A model generated the notes under the pieces. It was given only the letters and a program-made list of their open reading frames with translations. It did no database searches and had not been told where the DNA came from. Shown piece after piece: positions 44,077-52,475 of a DNA stretch of 64,000 nt. How positions within the stretch are numbered: position 1 is the first letter of the stretch; each line of letters starts with the position of its first letter. The stretch is taken from assembly GCF_016907875.1 (NCBI RefSeq), contig NZ_JAFBCU010000001.1, forward strand, positions 2,666,001 through 2,730,000, written 5' to 3'. This DNA is from Arthrobacter roseus. Lineage in GTDB: Bacteria; Actinomycetota; Actinomycetes; Actinomycetales; Micrococcaceae. A program made the position numbers and the translations under genes.

Positions 44077-44151
44077 ACTCTGAACTGCCTGCTAGCCGCA
44101 AATAGTGATCATCCCCCATAGCCGGTTCACTGACTCATGAGGAGACGCAGC

Positions 44152-45087
44152 ATGAAGGAAACCGCAGTCTTTGCTGGAAGTGCCGGACACGACTTCGCCG
44201 ATGAAATTTGCGGTATTTTGGGACGGCCATTGAATCCATCGAGGACCCAGCGGTTTGCCAATGACTGTCTGGAGTCCCAGCTCTTGGAGAACTGCCGAGA
44301 GCGCGACGTATTCATCGTGCAGCCGTTGGTGTACCCAGTACAAGAAAATCTCATGGAATTGTTACTCATGGCCGACGCTGCCAAAGGGGCATCCGCCGGT
44401 CGCATCACTGCAGTTATTCCCCACTATTCCTATGCCAGGTCTGATAAGAAGGACGCACCTCGGATTTCTGTGGGAGGAAAGCTTGTCGCCAATTTGTTGA
44501 AAACGGCTGGCGTCAACAGAGTCCTCACTATGACGCTTCACGCGCCACAGGTCCAGGCATTCTTCGACGTTCCTGTCGATCATTTGCACGCGCTGAGGGA
44601 ACTCGCGGCGCATTTCACTTCGTCGGACCTTTCAAACACAGTTGTGGTTTCCCCGGACCTCGGCAACGCGAAGGCCGCGACTGCGTTCTCCCGTCTACTC
44701 GGCACTTCCGTAGCGGCGGGAGCAAAAGAACGATTTGAAGATGACAGGGTAGTCATCACTTCAATCATTGGCGATGTGAAGGACAAGGACGTAATCATCC
44801 TTGATGACGAGATTGCGAACGGCAGCACGGTCCTGGAGCTTCTGGACCATCTAGAATCGGCTGGCGCTCGAGACGTACGTGTTGTCTGCACCCACGGCAT
44901 CTTCTCCAATGGAGCTGTCTCACGCATTGCCGACCATAAAAACGTAACGGAAATCGTGGCTACAAACACGGCCCCGATTGGCACCGAAAAGTTGCATCCA
45001 AAGTTGACCGTAATATCTGTCGCTAGCGCATTTGCGGAAGCCATCCGCCGGATCCATACGGGCGAATCGGTGAGCGAATTGTTTTAG
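44152..45087 (+). CDS. Divergent ribose-phosphate pyrophosphokinase (PRPP synthetase)
   Basis: A 311-residue protein with the PRPP synthetase fold. It has ITAVIPHYSYARSDKKDAPR, LTMTLHAPQVQAFFDVPVDHL, VVVSPDLGNAKAATAFSRLL and the PRPP-binding loop VIILDDEIANGSTVLELLDH. The usual housekeeping Prs has DD followed by TAGT-type residues; here the loop is NGST, so it is a divergent branch. It may supply PRPP for a special pathway or act in salvage. RBS GAGGAGACG before the ATG at 44152 selects this start. It has no functional neighbour. Confidence 0.85.
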   Translation: MKETAVFAGSAGHDFADEICGILGRPLNPSRTQRFANDCLESQLLENCRERDVFIVQPLVYPVQENLMELLLMADAAKGASAGRITAVIPHYSYARSDKKDAPRISVGGKLVANLLKTAGVNRVLTMTLHAPQVQAFFDVPVDHLHALRELAAHFTSSDLSNTVVVSPDLGNAKAATAFSRLLGTSVAAGAKERFEDDRVVITSIIGDVKDKDVIILDDEIANGSTVLELLDHLESAGARDVRVVCTHGIFSNGAVSRIADHKNVTEIVATNTAPIGTEKLHPKLTVISVASAFAEAIRRIHTGESVSELF

Positions 45088-45106
45088 CTGCTGGGCGCCG
45101 ACATGA

Positions 45107-46186
45107 TCAGTCGAGGTCGATGCTGAGTAGACGGTCGTCTTCCGGGGCCGGGTCTCCGCGCCCGTCAGTGTTGTTGGTGAGCATCCACACCGCACCGTCC
45201 GGAGCAACGGTGACGTCTCTGAGTCGGCCATATTCGCCGACGAAGTGCTCGGTGGACGTTGACGGGTCGGACAGCGGGACTTCGCGGAGTCGTTCGCCGC
45301 GCAGATTCGCAATGAAGATGGCGCCGTCGGTGACGGCTATGCCGCTGGGGCTCGCCTCGGATGGCTCCCACTGCTGCACCGGGTCCACGTACCCGTCCTG
45401 CTCCGCGATGCCCTCCACCTCAGGCCAGCCGTAATTGCTGCCTGCCTCGATGATGTTTAGCTCATCCCAGGTGCTCTGCCCGAACTCCGAGGCGTACATC
45501 GTGTCGTCTGTTGCCCAGGCGATGCCCTGAGGGTTGCGGTGTCCGTAGCTATAAACGAGTGAATCGGGAAACGGGTTGCCCTCCGGCACGGCACCCTCGG
45601 CTGTCATTCGAAGAATCTTTCCGCCGAGGGAATCGAGGTCCTGGGCGTTGTCAGTGTTTCCGGCGTCGCCCGCCGTCGCGTAGAGCATCCCGTCAGGACC
45701 AAACGCGATCCGGCCGCCGTTGTGAATGCCCGCAGACGGAATACCGTCGAGGATCTTCTCGCGTGAGCTCAGCTCCAAGGACCCCGCACTCCCGGTCAGT
45801 TTATAACGTCCGATCCGGTTCTCCCCGGCACCAGTGCTGTAAGCGAAAAGGTATCCATCCTTGACTGTGATGCCAAGCAGACCGCCTTCACCATCCCCTT
45901 CGACCCCTCCGACCGTTCCAACCTCGCGGGTGTTTCCGTCCTGATCCAGTTCGACGATCCGCGCAGAATCGCGTTCGCTAATCAGCGTGGTGCCTTCGTG
46001 GAACGCGATCGACCACGGTACGTCCAGACCGCCCGCAATGGTTTCAGGCTCCGCCAGCCGGGAGTTTGCCGCGGCCTGGGATGAGGCCTGTGCATGGTCA
46101 GTGTCTAGCGGAGTTGTGCAGGACGTCAACGCGGTACAGGCCAGCATCGCAACGCAGGCCCGCCCTATCGGTCCTCTCACGGTCAT
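45107..46186 (-). CDS. PQQ-type sugar dehydrogenase lipoprotein
   Basis: A 359-residue secreted beta-propeller of the glucose/sorbosone dehydrogenase family. The signal peptide ends in a lipobox, CTALTSC, so it is membrane-anchored outside the cell. Motifs: LDVPWSIAFHEGTTLISER, GGLLGITVKDGYLFAYSTG, RIAFGPDGMLYATAGDAGN, VYSYGHRNPQGIAWATDD and ELNIIEAGSNYGWPEVEG. Such enzymes oxidise sugars using PQQ, though no PQQ genes are in the window. The GTG/ATG start overlaps the stop of the upstream acyl-CoA synthetase gene by 4 bp. Confidence 0.9.
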   Translation of the reverse strand: MTVRGPIGRACVAMLACTALTSCTTPLDTDHAQASSQAAANSRLAEPETIAGGLDVPWSIAFHEGTTLISERDSARIVELDQDGNTREVGTVGGVEGDGEGGLLGITVKDGYLFAYSTGAGENRIGRYKLTGSAGSLELSSREKILDGIPSAGIHNGGRIAFGPDGMLYATAGDAGNTDNAQDLDSLGGKILRMTAEGAVPEGNPFPDSLVYSYGHRNPQGIAWATDDTMYASEFGQSTWDELNIIEAGSNYGWPEVEGIAEQDGYVDPVQQWEPSEASPSGIAVTDGAIFIANLRGERLREVPLSDPSTSTEHFVGEYGRLRDVTVAPDGAVWMLTNNTDGRGDPAPEDDRLLSIDLD

Positions 46187-47832
46187 GTTGGCAGACCCAG
46201 ACGTTTCACAGCTTCCTGCCGCATCTCCACCTTGCGAATTTTTCCGGAGACCGTCATGGGAAAGCTCTCCCGGATGTCGATGTAGCGGGGGATCTTGAAA
46301 CGGGCGAGTTTGCCACTACAGAAGGCAACGACGTCGTCCGCCACCAGCGGGCCGACGTCGGGCTTGAGAATGATGCAAGCCATCAGCTCCTCGCCGTATC
46401 TCTCGTCCGGCACCCCGATCACCTGGACATCCTGAATCGCAGGGTGCCGGTACAGGAACTCCTCGATCTCACGCGGATAAATGTTCTCACCGCCGCGGAT
46501 CACCATGTCCTTGATCCTGCCCTCAATGCTGACGTAACCGTCGTCGTCCATCCGGCCAAGGTCACCGGTGTGCATCCAGCCATCCGCATCGATGGCTTCG
46601 GCCGTCTTCTCGGGTTGGTTCCAGTAGCCCAGCATGACGCTGTAACCGCGCGTGCACAGTTCGCCAATCTCGCCGCGCTCCACCGGCTCGCCCGTCCCAG
46701 GATCGACAATCTGCGACTCGAGGTGCGGCATGGTGCGGCCCACCGTCTCCGTGCGGCGCGCCACCGAATCATCAGATCTGGTCATCGTGGAAACCGGCGA
46801 GGTTTCCGTCATGCCGTAACAGATGGCCACCTCCAGCATGTTCATTTCATCGATGACTTGACGCATGACCGACGCCGGACACGGCGAACCGGCCATCACA
46901 CCAGTACGCAGCGTTGACAGGTCATAATCCTTGAAGTTTGGCAGCGCCAGTTCGGCAATGAACATGGTGGGCACCCCGTAAAGTGACGTACCGCCGTGCT
47001 CCTGCACCGCCCGCAGCGCCTCGTCAGGTTTGAACGAGCGCCCCGGGATGATGGTCGCCGCACCGTGCGAGAGCGCATTCAGGTTCCCGATCACCATGCC
47101 GAAACAGTGGTAAAAGGGCACGGGCAGAACCACGCGGTCCCGTTCCGTGTAGTTCATGAGCTCGCCAATGAAGAACCCATTGTTGAGAATGTTTCTGTGC
47201 GTCAGGGTGGCGCCCTTGGGAAAACCCGTTGTCCCCGACGTGTACTGCAGGTTGATGGCGTCATCGGCGCTCAGCGTGTCCATCCGATGGGACAAAACGG
47301 AAGGTTCGACGTCGGACGCCCGGGCCAGCACCGAATCAAAACTGGACTCCCCCACCACCTCAGCATGGCCGCTGTCTCCATCGATGAACACCAGGTCAGT
47401 CAGTTCGGGGCAGTTCTGCCGCGCTTGCCTCGCCATGGCCGGGTAATCACTCGATTTGTCCCCTGGCGCCAACACCAGCATCCGCATACCGCACTGCTGC
47501 ATGACGAACTCCAGCTCGTGGGTCCGATAGGCCGGATTAACGTTCACCAGAACCACACCGATTTTCGCGGTCGCGTACTGCAGAATGGTCCACGCCGCAC
47601 AGTTCGGCGACCAAATACCCACCCTGTCCTCGGCTTCAAGACCCATGGCCAGAAGTCCGCGCGCCAGCTTGTCGACGTCGGCATTGAACTCCGTGTAGGT
47701 CCAGCGCCGGCCCGTGGCTACCTCTATCACGGCGTCTCGCTCCGCGTGCAGCGTGACCATACGCTCCAGGTTGTGACCGATTGTCTCTTCCAACAACGGT
47801 TGGCTGGATGGTTCAGAAGTATAGGACTGCAT
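46183..47832 (-). CDS. Acyl-CoA synthetase (AMP-binding, FadD-like)
   Basis: A 549-residue adenylate-forming enzyme that activates a fatty or organic acid to its CoA thioester. The AMP-binding motif is LQYTSGTTGFPKGATLTHRN, followed by CYGMTETSPVS, then GWMHTGDLGRMDDDGYVSIE, and the C-terminal GGENIYPREIEEFLYRHP and SGKIRK with the catalytic lysine. The length and motif set fit FadD-type enzymes. Start at 47832 (MQSYTS); a longer start is possible. It overlaps the sugar dehydrogenase gene by 4 bp. Confidence 0.92.
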   Translation of the reverse strand: MQSYTSEPSSQPLLEETIGHNLERMVTLHAERDAVIEVATGRRWTYTEFNADVDKLARGLLAMGLEAEDRVGIWSPNCAAWTILQYATAKIGVVLVNVNPAYRTHELEFVMQQCGMRMLVLAPGDKSSDYPAMARQARQNCPELTDLVFIDGDSGHAEVVGESSFDSVLARASDVEPSVLSHRMDTLSADDAINLQYTSGTTGFPKGATLTHRNILNNGFFIGELMNYTERDRVVLPVPFYHCFGMVIGNLNALSHGAATIIPGRSFKPDEALRAVQEHGGTSLYGVPTMFIAELALPNFKDYDLSTLRTGVMAGSPCPASVMRQVIDEMNMLEVAICYGMTETSPVSTMTRSDDSVARRTETVGRTMPHLESQIVDPGTGEPVERGEIGELCTRGYSVMLGYWNQPEKTAEAIDADGWMHTGDLGRMDDDGYVSIEGRIKDMVIRGGENIYPREIEEFLYRHPAIQDVQVIGVPDERYGEELMACIILKPDVGPLVADDVVAFCSGKLARFKIPRYIDIRESFPMTVSGKIRKVEMRQEAVKRLGLPT

Positions 47833-47941
47833 AAGTGAACTCCTTCGTTGCATGCGCTGACACTACTCTGCACGCTACCCAGCGCGGCTCAGAAAAAGAA
47901 GAATCATCGGCTCAACCGCCAAAAAGCATCCTTAAAACAAA

Positions 47942-47973
47942 ATCCTCCGCACCGGCGAACCGGTACGGAGGAT
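47942..47973 (-). terminator. Terminator after the thioredoxin gene
   Basis: A long hairpin: ATCCTCCG then ACCGG (47942-47955) pairs with CCGGT then CGGAGGAT (47960-47973) around a CGAA loop, with one mismatched base on each side. On the minus strand it is followed by TTTGTTTT. Confidence 0.85.
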
Positions 47974-47996
47974 CCAGGAAACTACTTGCTGGCGAG

Positions 47997-48431
47997 CTAC
48001 TGTGCCCGATTGCCCTCGGGCTGCTCGGCATCTACTGCCTCAGCGGGCTGCTGTGCGGAATTCTCGGCCTCGGCCTGCTGCTCCGCAACCTGCTCATGCA
48101 CGGCCTTCATGTCCAGACCCTTGACCGCGTCCACGAGCTCCGTGAACTGGGTGGCGTTCAAAGCTCCGGGCTGCGAGAACACCAGAACCTTCTCGCGGAA
48201 TGCCATCAGCGTGGGGATGGACGTGATCCCCGCTGCGGCAGCCAACGACTGCTCCGCTTCGGTGTCCACCTTCGCAAAGGCGATGTCATCGTGCTTCTGT
48301 GAAACTGCGTCGTATACCGGCGCGAACTGCTTGCATGGACCGCACCATTCGGCCCAGAAATCAACGAAAACAATGTCATTGTTTTCAACGGTGTCGGGGA
48401 AGGTTGCCTCGGTAATATCGATGGTTGCCAT
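47997..48431 (-). CDS. trxA: Thioredoxin
   Basis: A 144-residue thioredoxin. The active site is WAEWCGPCKQFAPVYDAV at about 28-45, with the WCGPC pair. The fold continues through FAKVDTEAEQSLAAAAGI and SIPTLMAFREKVLVFSQPGA. About 35 residues at the C-terminus form an acidic, Ala/Gln-rich tail beyond the normal 105-residue fold. It reduces protein disulfides in the cytoplasm. No thioredoxin reductase is adjacent. Confidence 0.95.
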   Translation of the reverse strand: MATIDITEATFPDTVENNDIVFVDFWAEWCGPCKQFAPVYDAVSQKHDDIAFAKVDTEAEQSLAAAAGITSIPTLMAFREKVLVFSQPGALNATQFTELVDAVKGLDMKAVHEQVAEQQAEAENSAQQPAEAVDAEQPEGNRAQ

Positions 48432-48493
48432 ATTTATACGCTATCTCCCATGCCCGGCGGTGTCTTCCCCTGTTCGCTCCCGATGAATATTGG

Positions 48494-49711
48494 CTAAACC
48501 GTTGCTGGTTCATGTGTCAGCAGAAACTTCCGGCCACCGAGCACCACGAGAGCACCGATGACGACGGCGAGCGCCGCTGCCAGATACGCGTACTGAGGCC
48601 CGAATCCCTCCCCTAGCTTTGCTGCCAGGAACGGGGCCAGTGCGCCACCCATCCAGCGGACAAAGTTATAACCGGCAGAAGCCACCGGACGCGGAGCATC
48701 GGAAACTTCCATGGCCAGTTCCGTGTAGAGGGTGTTGTTGATACCCAACAGCGCGCCGGAAACCACCACCAGGACGACGACGCCTGTCACTGATCGTTCG
48801 GCGGCCATGGCGAGTCCGATCAGGACAAGAGCGAGAGTACCGAGAGTGGCCAACAGTGTACGGGTGGTGCCCATGAGACGCTGCAGGAGCGGGGCTATCA
48901 GAACAGAGAAGATCGCTACCATCAGGCCCCATCCGAAGAACACTGCGCCGATACCGTAGGCATCCATGCCGAGGACAAACGGGGTGAAAGCGAGGATGGT
49001 GAAGAATCCGTAGTTGTAGAACAAGGCGCTCGAAGCGGTGGTACGTAGGCCTTTGTGGCCCAGTGCCCGCAGTGGATCCTTGAGGGAGGTCTTCACCGCT
49101 GGCGGTGGCGTTTTGGGCAGCAACACGACGAGCGCGATGAACGCGGCGGCCATCAGCGCAGCAGATCCAAAAAATGGTGCGCGCCACTGCCACCCGCCCA
49201 GAAGCGCTCCGAGCAGCGGGCCCAACGAGATTCCGAGCCCCAGAGCGGCCTCGTAAAGGATGATGGCGGTGCTTGCGCCGCCACTGGCAACGCCGACGAT
49301 GACGGCCAGCGCGGTTGCGACGAAGAGCGCGTTGCCCAGGCCCCAACCTGCGCGGAATCCAATCAGCGTGCCGACGTCGTTCGCCGTACCCGAGAGCGAA
49401 GCAAAAACAACAATGAGGGCGAGCCCTCCCAGGAGGGTCTTCTTACCGCCGATACGTGAGGAGACGACGCCGGTCACCAGCATCGCGACGGCAGTCACCA
49501 GGAAGTAGCTCGTAAAAAGCAGCGATACCTGGCTGGGTGTTGCGTCAAGATTCGTGGCGATGGCGGGAAGAATAGGATCCACGAGTCCGATGCCCATGAA
49601 GGCGAATACCGCAGCCAGCGCAGTAGCCCACACTGCCTTGGGCTGCTTCAACAAGGAAGCCTTCTCATGATTCAGGGATTCTTCGGCTGCATTGGCAGTG
49701 TGGGTTGTCAC
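48494..49711 (-). CDS. MFS transporter (drug efflux type)
   Basis: A 405-residue major facilitator with twelve helices. The A-motif-like loop is GVVSSRIGGKKTLLGG. The N-terminal VWATALAAVFAFMGIGLVDP and the internal YFLVTAVAMLV belong to the DHA1 drug exporter group. The gene is 8 bp after the MarR gene and likely shares its promoter. The MarR partner and the palindrome upstream suggest substrate-induced efflux. Confidence 0.92.
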   Translation of the reverse strand: MTTHTANAAEESLNHEKASLLKQPKAVWATALAAVFAFMGIGLVDPILPAIATNLDATPSQVSLLFTSYFLVTAVAMLVTGVVSSRIGGKKTLLGGLALIVVFASLSGTANDVGTLIGFRAGWGLGNALFVATALAVIVGVASGGASTAIILYEAALGLGISLGPLLGALLGGWQWRAPFFGSAALMAAAFIALVVLLPKTPPPAVKTSLKDPLRALGHKGLRTTASSALFYNYGFFTILAFTPFVLGMDAYGIGAVFFGWGLMVAIFSVLIAPLLQRLMGTTRTLLATLGTLALVLIGLAMAAERSVTGVVVLVVVSGALLGINNTLYTELAMEVSDAPRPVASAGYNFVRWMGGALAPFLAAKLGEGFGPQYAYLAAALAVVIGALVVLGGRKFLLTHEPATV

Positions 49712-49719
49712 TCGTTTTC

Positions 49720-50160
49720 CTAACGCCTCTCGAGGGCTTTGCTGTTGAGCTTTTCGATGACGGGGATGGCGGCAGCCAGAGCGGCACGCTCTGTATCGGT
49801 GAGCGGCTCCAGTAGTTCTGCCATGCGGGCATTGCGCAGAACGTTGGCAGCGTTTAACTGCAACTGACCTTCGGAGGTCAGATTTACCTGAACCGCGCGG
49901 GCATCCTCTGGATCCTTGTCTCTGCGCACCAGGCCAGCTTTTTCCAGTTTGATGATTTGCTCCGTGGCGGAGGGGACGCGAATGCCGAGGTTCGTGGCGA
50001 TGACGCTGACACGACTGCCGGAGACAGCCATATTCAGGATGCTGACCTGCATGATGCTCAGCTCACTGCCCGTGTCCAATGAGCGGCTGAGATACACGGC
50101 GTGCCGGAGCGAAGAGCGGAACGAATCCGCGAGGATCTTCAGCTCGCTGCTTGTCGTCAT
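49720..50160 (-). CDS. MarR-family regulator of the efflux gene
   Basis: A 146-residue winged-helix regulator. It has SELSIMQVSILNMAVSGSRV, the recognition region GIRVPSATEQIIKLEKAGLV and the wing RRDKDPEDARAVQVNLTSEG, then a C-terminal helix. The ATG at 50160 has no ribosome binding site and sits directly after the palindrome. A leaderless mRNA is likely. It almost surely represses itself and the MFS gene downstream. Confidence 0.92.
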   Translation of the reverse strand: MTTSSELKILADSFRSSLRHAVYLSRSLDTGSELSIMQVSILNMAVSGSRVSVIATNLGIRVPSATEQIIKLEKAGLVRRDKDPEDARAVQVNLTSEGQLQLNAANVLRNARMAELLEPLTDTERAALAAAIPVIEKLNSKALERR

Positions 50161-50165
50161 AGTTA

Positions 50166-50188
50166 GGTAGCCTAACAGTTAGGTTACC
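50166..50188. promoter_or_regulatory. Inverted-repeat operator of the MarR/MFS operon
   Basis: GGTAGCCTAAC (50166-50176) and GTTAGGTTACC (50178-50188) form an 11-bp inverted repeat with one mismatch and a 1-bp spacer. It lies 5 bp upstream of the MarR start codon and covers the stop codon of the 50179-50466 gene. The spacing and size match MarR-type operators. Confidence 0.72.
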
Positions 50189-50466
50189 TTTGCATCAAGT
50201 TGACCCTGTGCCAGATAGAACGCGAAATCATCGTAGGGATCACCCCAGGCTGACTCGCAGCGCTTGATTCGCTTCACCCGGTGAGCCTCAACCCATACGT
50301 TGTGCGCCGCGAGCTCATCATCCACCCAGTGCACGAGAACGCTTTCCCTTGTCCACGCGACTGCTTTCGCGTCAAGGTTCATACCGTCACCGCTGACGTG
50401 CACATAGGGCTCCCGGCGGTAGGTCGCTCTGCTGATATGGGGTGAATCCACCAGTGAACTTGTCAT
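50179..50466 (-). CDS. Small hypothetical protein
   Basis: A 95-residue soluble protein starting at the ATG at 50466. It contains REPYVHVSGDGMNLDAKAVA, WTRESVLVHWVDDELAAHN, VWVEAHRVKRIKRCESAWGD and PYDDFAFYLAQGQLDAKVT, which suggest a small beta-rich fold, but I do not recognise a family. Its stop codon overlaps the MarR operator, so its transcript ends in or reads into the MarR operon. Confidence in the coding call rests on its length and regular composition. Confidence 0.6.
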   Translation of the reverse strand: MTSSLVDSPHISRATYRREPYVHVSGDGMNLDAKAVAWTRESVLVHWVDDELAAHNVWVEAHRVKRIKRCESAWGDPYDDFAFYLAQGQLDAKVT

Positions 50467-50633
50467 GCGAGATACCCTGCCATCCGACTGTGACATTTTG
50501 ATCCCACCCGTTCCTTGGGCCGCACCCGGGGCGAGATCGGGGTTTCTCCGCCGAAGTCACCCCGCACAACCCGTGCTCGCGTGGGCTAGGGGTGACTTCG
50601 GCCGGATTGGAGGAGTGACTCGACACGAAAAAA

Positions 50634-50658
50634 CCGCCCCAGTCTTGGACCAGGACGG
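50634..50658 (-). terminator. Terminator after tRNA-Tyr
   Basis: On the minus strand the stem CCGTCC with GGGCGG (one G-U pair) is followed by six T residues (plus 50628-50633). It lies 16 bp after the tRNA-Tyr end. Confidence 0.75.
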
Positions 50659-50674
50659 CTCATTCTATGTTCGG

Positions 50675-50756
50675 TGGCAGATACTGGATTCGAACCAGTG
50701 AAGGCGATGCCAGCTGATTTACAGTCAGCCCCCTTTGGCCACTCGGGTAATCTGCC
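50675..50756 (-). tRNA. tRNA-Tyr (GTA)
   Basis: An 82-nt class II tRNA on the minus strand. Acceptor GGCAGAT/ATCTGCC, D arm CCGAGTGGCCAAAGGG, anticodon arm GCTGA-CTGTAAA-TCAGC with anticodon GTA, a long variable arm, and T arm ACTGG-TTCGAAT-CCAGT. CCA is not encoded (CCG instead). Confidence 0.93.
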
Positions 50757-50858
50757 GAACTTCTTCTGACGAAGAAACCCACGCCAAAGTGCGGGCAAGA
50801 CAACTTTACAGAAAATGGGGCGCAGAATCGAATCCAGCTCTTCGACGCCCTGGATCCA

Positions 50859-51170
50859 CTATAAACCGCGTGCTATACGCCCCTCAAGCTGCGCCACAAA
50901 GTGGTCTGCCTGACCGTCAGTCACCATGCCCATCGAAACGGCGTGGTCCAGTTCCGCACGTACCCCGTTGATGCGTTCGTGGGCTACTGCTGCGGTGCCC
51001 GGAGCAACGCAGTCCGGCTGGATTGTCGTCACCGGAGCCGCAGCACCTGCGGTCGTGAAGCCTGTCAGGGATACAACGGAGGCCGCCGTAAGTGCCGATC
51101 CCGCCGCGAGCCGCGCGAGGCGGACGCTATAACGGTTGCGGTGTCCATCGAGATGTGGGTCGTTATCCAT
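50859..51170 (-). CDS. Small secreted protein
   Basis: A 103-residue protein starting at the ATG at 51170. The N-terminus is basic (HLDGHRNRYSVRLARLA) and is followed by a hydrophobic stretch (AGSALTAASVVSLTGFTTAG) ending in an AxA-type cleavage site (AGAAA). The mature part, about 60 residues, has one cysteine and ends in a helical HFVAQLEGRIARGL. No family is known to me. It is alone between tRNA-Tyr and the YajQ gene. Confidence 0.6.
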   Translation of the reverse strand: MDNDPHLDGHRNRYSVRLARLAAGSALTAASVVSLTGFTTAGAAAPVTTIQPDCVAPGTAAVAHERINGVRAELDHAVSMGMVTDGQADHFVAQLEGRIARGL

Positions 51171-51303
51171 GTCCCAGACTCTCGCATGCGGAGGTGACAT
51201 TCAGCTTCACGGAAGCTGAACGTCAGCAGTGGAGATTCCAGCCGTACGCATACCCACAGGCTAGGCTTGGGAACAGCGAATCAACTTCAACCAAGGAGAA
51301 ACC

Positions 51304-51792
51304 ATGGCCAGCGAATCCACGTTCGACGTCGTCAGCAAAGTGGACAAACAGGAAGTGGCAAACGCCCTCAATCAGGCACAGAAAGAAATCGCCCAACGCT
51401 ACGATTTCAAGGGCATTGGCGCCGAAGTGGACTTCAGCGGTGAAAACCTCCTGCTGAAAGCCAACTCGGAAGAGCGGGTCAAGGCAGTCCTGGACGTCCT
51501 GCAGTCCAAGCTCGTCAAGCGCGGCATCTCCCTGAAGTCCCTCGAGGTCGGAGAGCCGTACGCCTCCGGCAAAGAGTACCGGATGGAAGCCACGATCAAA
51601 GAGGGCATTGAACAGGACGTGGCCAAGAAGATCAACAAACTCATTAGGGACGAGGGGCCCAAGGGCGTCAAGTCTCAGATTCAGGGTGATGAACTGCGCG
51701 TTTCATCTAAATCCCGCGATGACCTACAGGAGACCATGGCGCTGCTACGCACGTTCGACGAGACGGATCTTCAGTTCGTCAATATGCGCTAG
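51304..51792 (+). CDS. yajQ: YajQ-family nucleotide-binding protein
   Basis: A 162-residue protein of the YajQ family (UPF0234). It begins ESTFDVVSKVDKQEVANALN and has QRYDFKGIGAEVDFSGENLL, then KRGISLKSLEVGEPYASGKE, and ends IQGDELRVSSKSRDDLQETM then LLRTFDETDLQFVNMR. Both halves form ferredoxin-like domains. Members bind nucleotides, and in some bacteria cyclic di-GMP. RBS AAGGAGAAACC. Its stop overlaps that of the convergent phosphatase. Confidence 0.95.
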   Translation: MASESTFDVVSKVDKQEVANALNQAQKEIAQRYDFKGIGAEVDFSGENLLLKANSEERVKAVLDVLQSKLVKRGISLKSLEVGEPYASGKEYRMEATIKEGIEQDVAKKINKLIRDEGPKGVKSQIQGDELRVSSKSRDDLQETMALLRTFDETDLQFVNMR

Positions 51793-52451
51793 CTCCGCGG
51801 GATCGGATCACCGGCAGGACCATCGGTGTCCTCAGTTTCAAGGCGTGGATCGCTCATGATTTCACCCATCCACGATGCTACGACCCACTGGTCCATGACG
51901 TGTTCAAGGATGATGACACCGGTATTCCCGAGCCAGCTCTGCGCTGCGAAGTCTGCCTGTATGTTGAGTGCCCGAGCCGCAGCCCACGCCCGGATCATGG
52001 CACCGTGGCTTACCATGGCGACTGCATCGTGGCCGCCGTCGAGCGCTTCCTGCACCACGGCGTCGAACCTTCCGAGCGTTTCATGACCGTCCGGGCCGCC
52101 AGGGACCCGTCGGTCCAGCTTACCCGTAGCCCACCCGAACACAGGCTCAAGGTACCTGCGGTGGGAATCAGAGTCTCCGGCCATTTCGAGATCGCCGCCG
52201 CCGATTTCCCGGAGCCCGTCGCGAATCTGTAGTTTCAGACCACGAGCAGCCGCGAGCGGCCCGGCGGTCAGCTGAGCCCGCGTCTGATTAGAAGCAAAGA
52301 GTGCATCGATGCGTTCGTCAACCAACGCTTCGGGGATTGCAGCGGCCTGTTCGAGCCCAATGTCCGTCAAGCCGGGGCCTGGCACAGCGGTATCCAGGAG
52401 CTGGAGCACATTGTTGGGAGTCTGACCGTGTCGAATCAAGATAAGGCGCAT
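51789..52451 (-). CDS. Histidine phosphatase (phosphoglycerate-mutase-like)
   Basis: A 220-residue branch 1 histidine phosphatase. The catalytic motif LILIRHGQTPNN is at the start; the second conserved site, AMVSHGAMIRAWAAA, is at about 145-160. SNQTRAQLTAGPLAAARGL is the substrate-binding arginine region. Such enzymes remove phosphate from small metabolites; the exact substrate is not evident. It follows the HtpX gene on the same strand by 24 bp. Confidence 0.92.
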   Translation of the reverse strand: MRLILIRHGQTPNNVLQLLDTAVPGPGLTDIGLEQAAAIPEALVDERIDALFASNQTRAQLTAGPLAAARGLKLQIRDGLREIGGGDLEMAGDSDSHRRYLEPVFGWATGKLDRRVPGGPDGHETLGRFDAVVQEALDGGHDAVAMVSHGAMIRAWAAARALNIQADFAAQSWLGNTGVIILEHVMDQWVVASWMGEIMSDPRLETEDTDGPAGDPIPRS

Positions 52452-52475
52452 GATTTCGATTCTACCTACCCGCAG

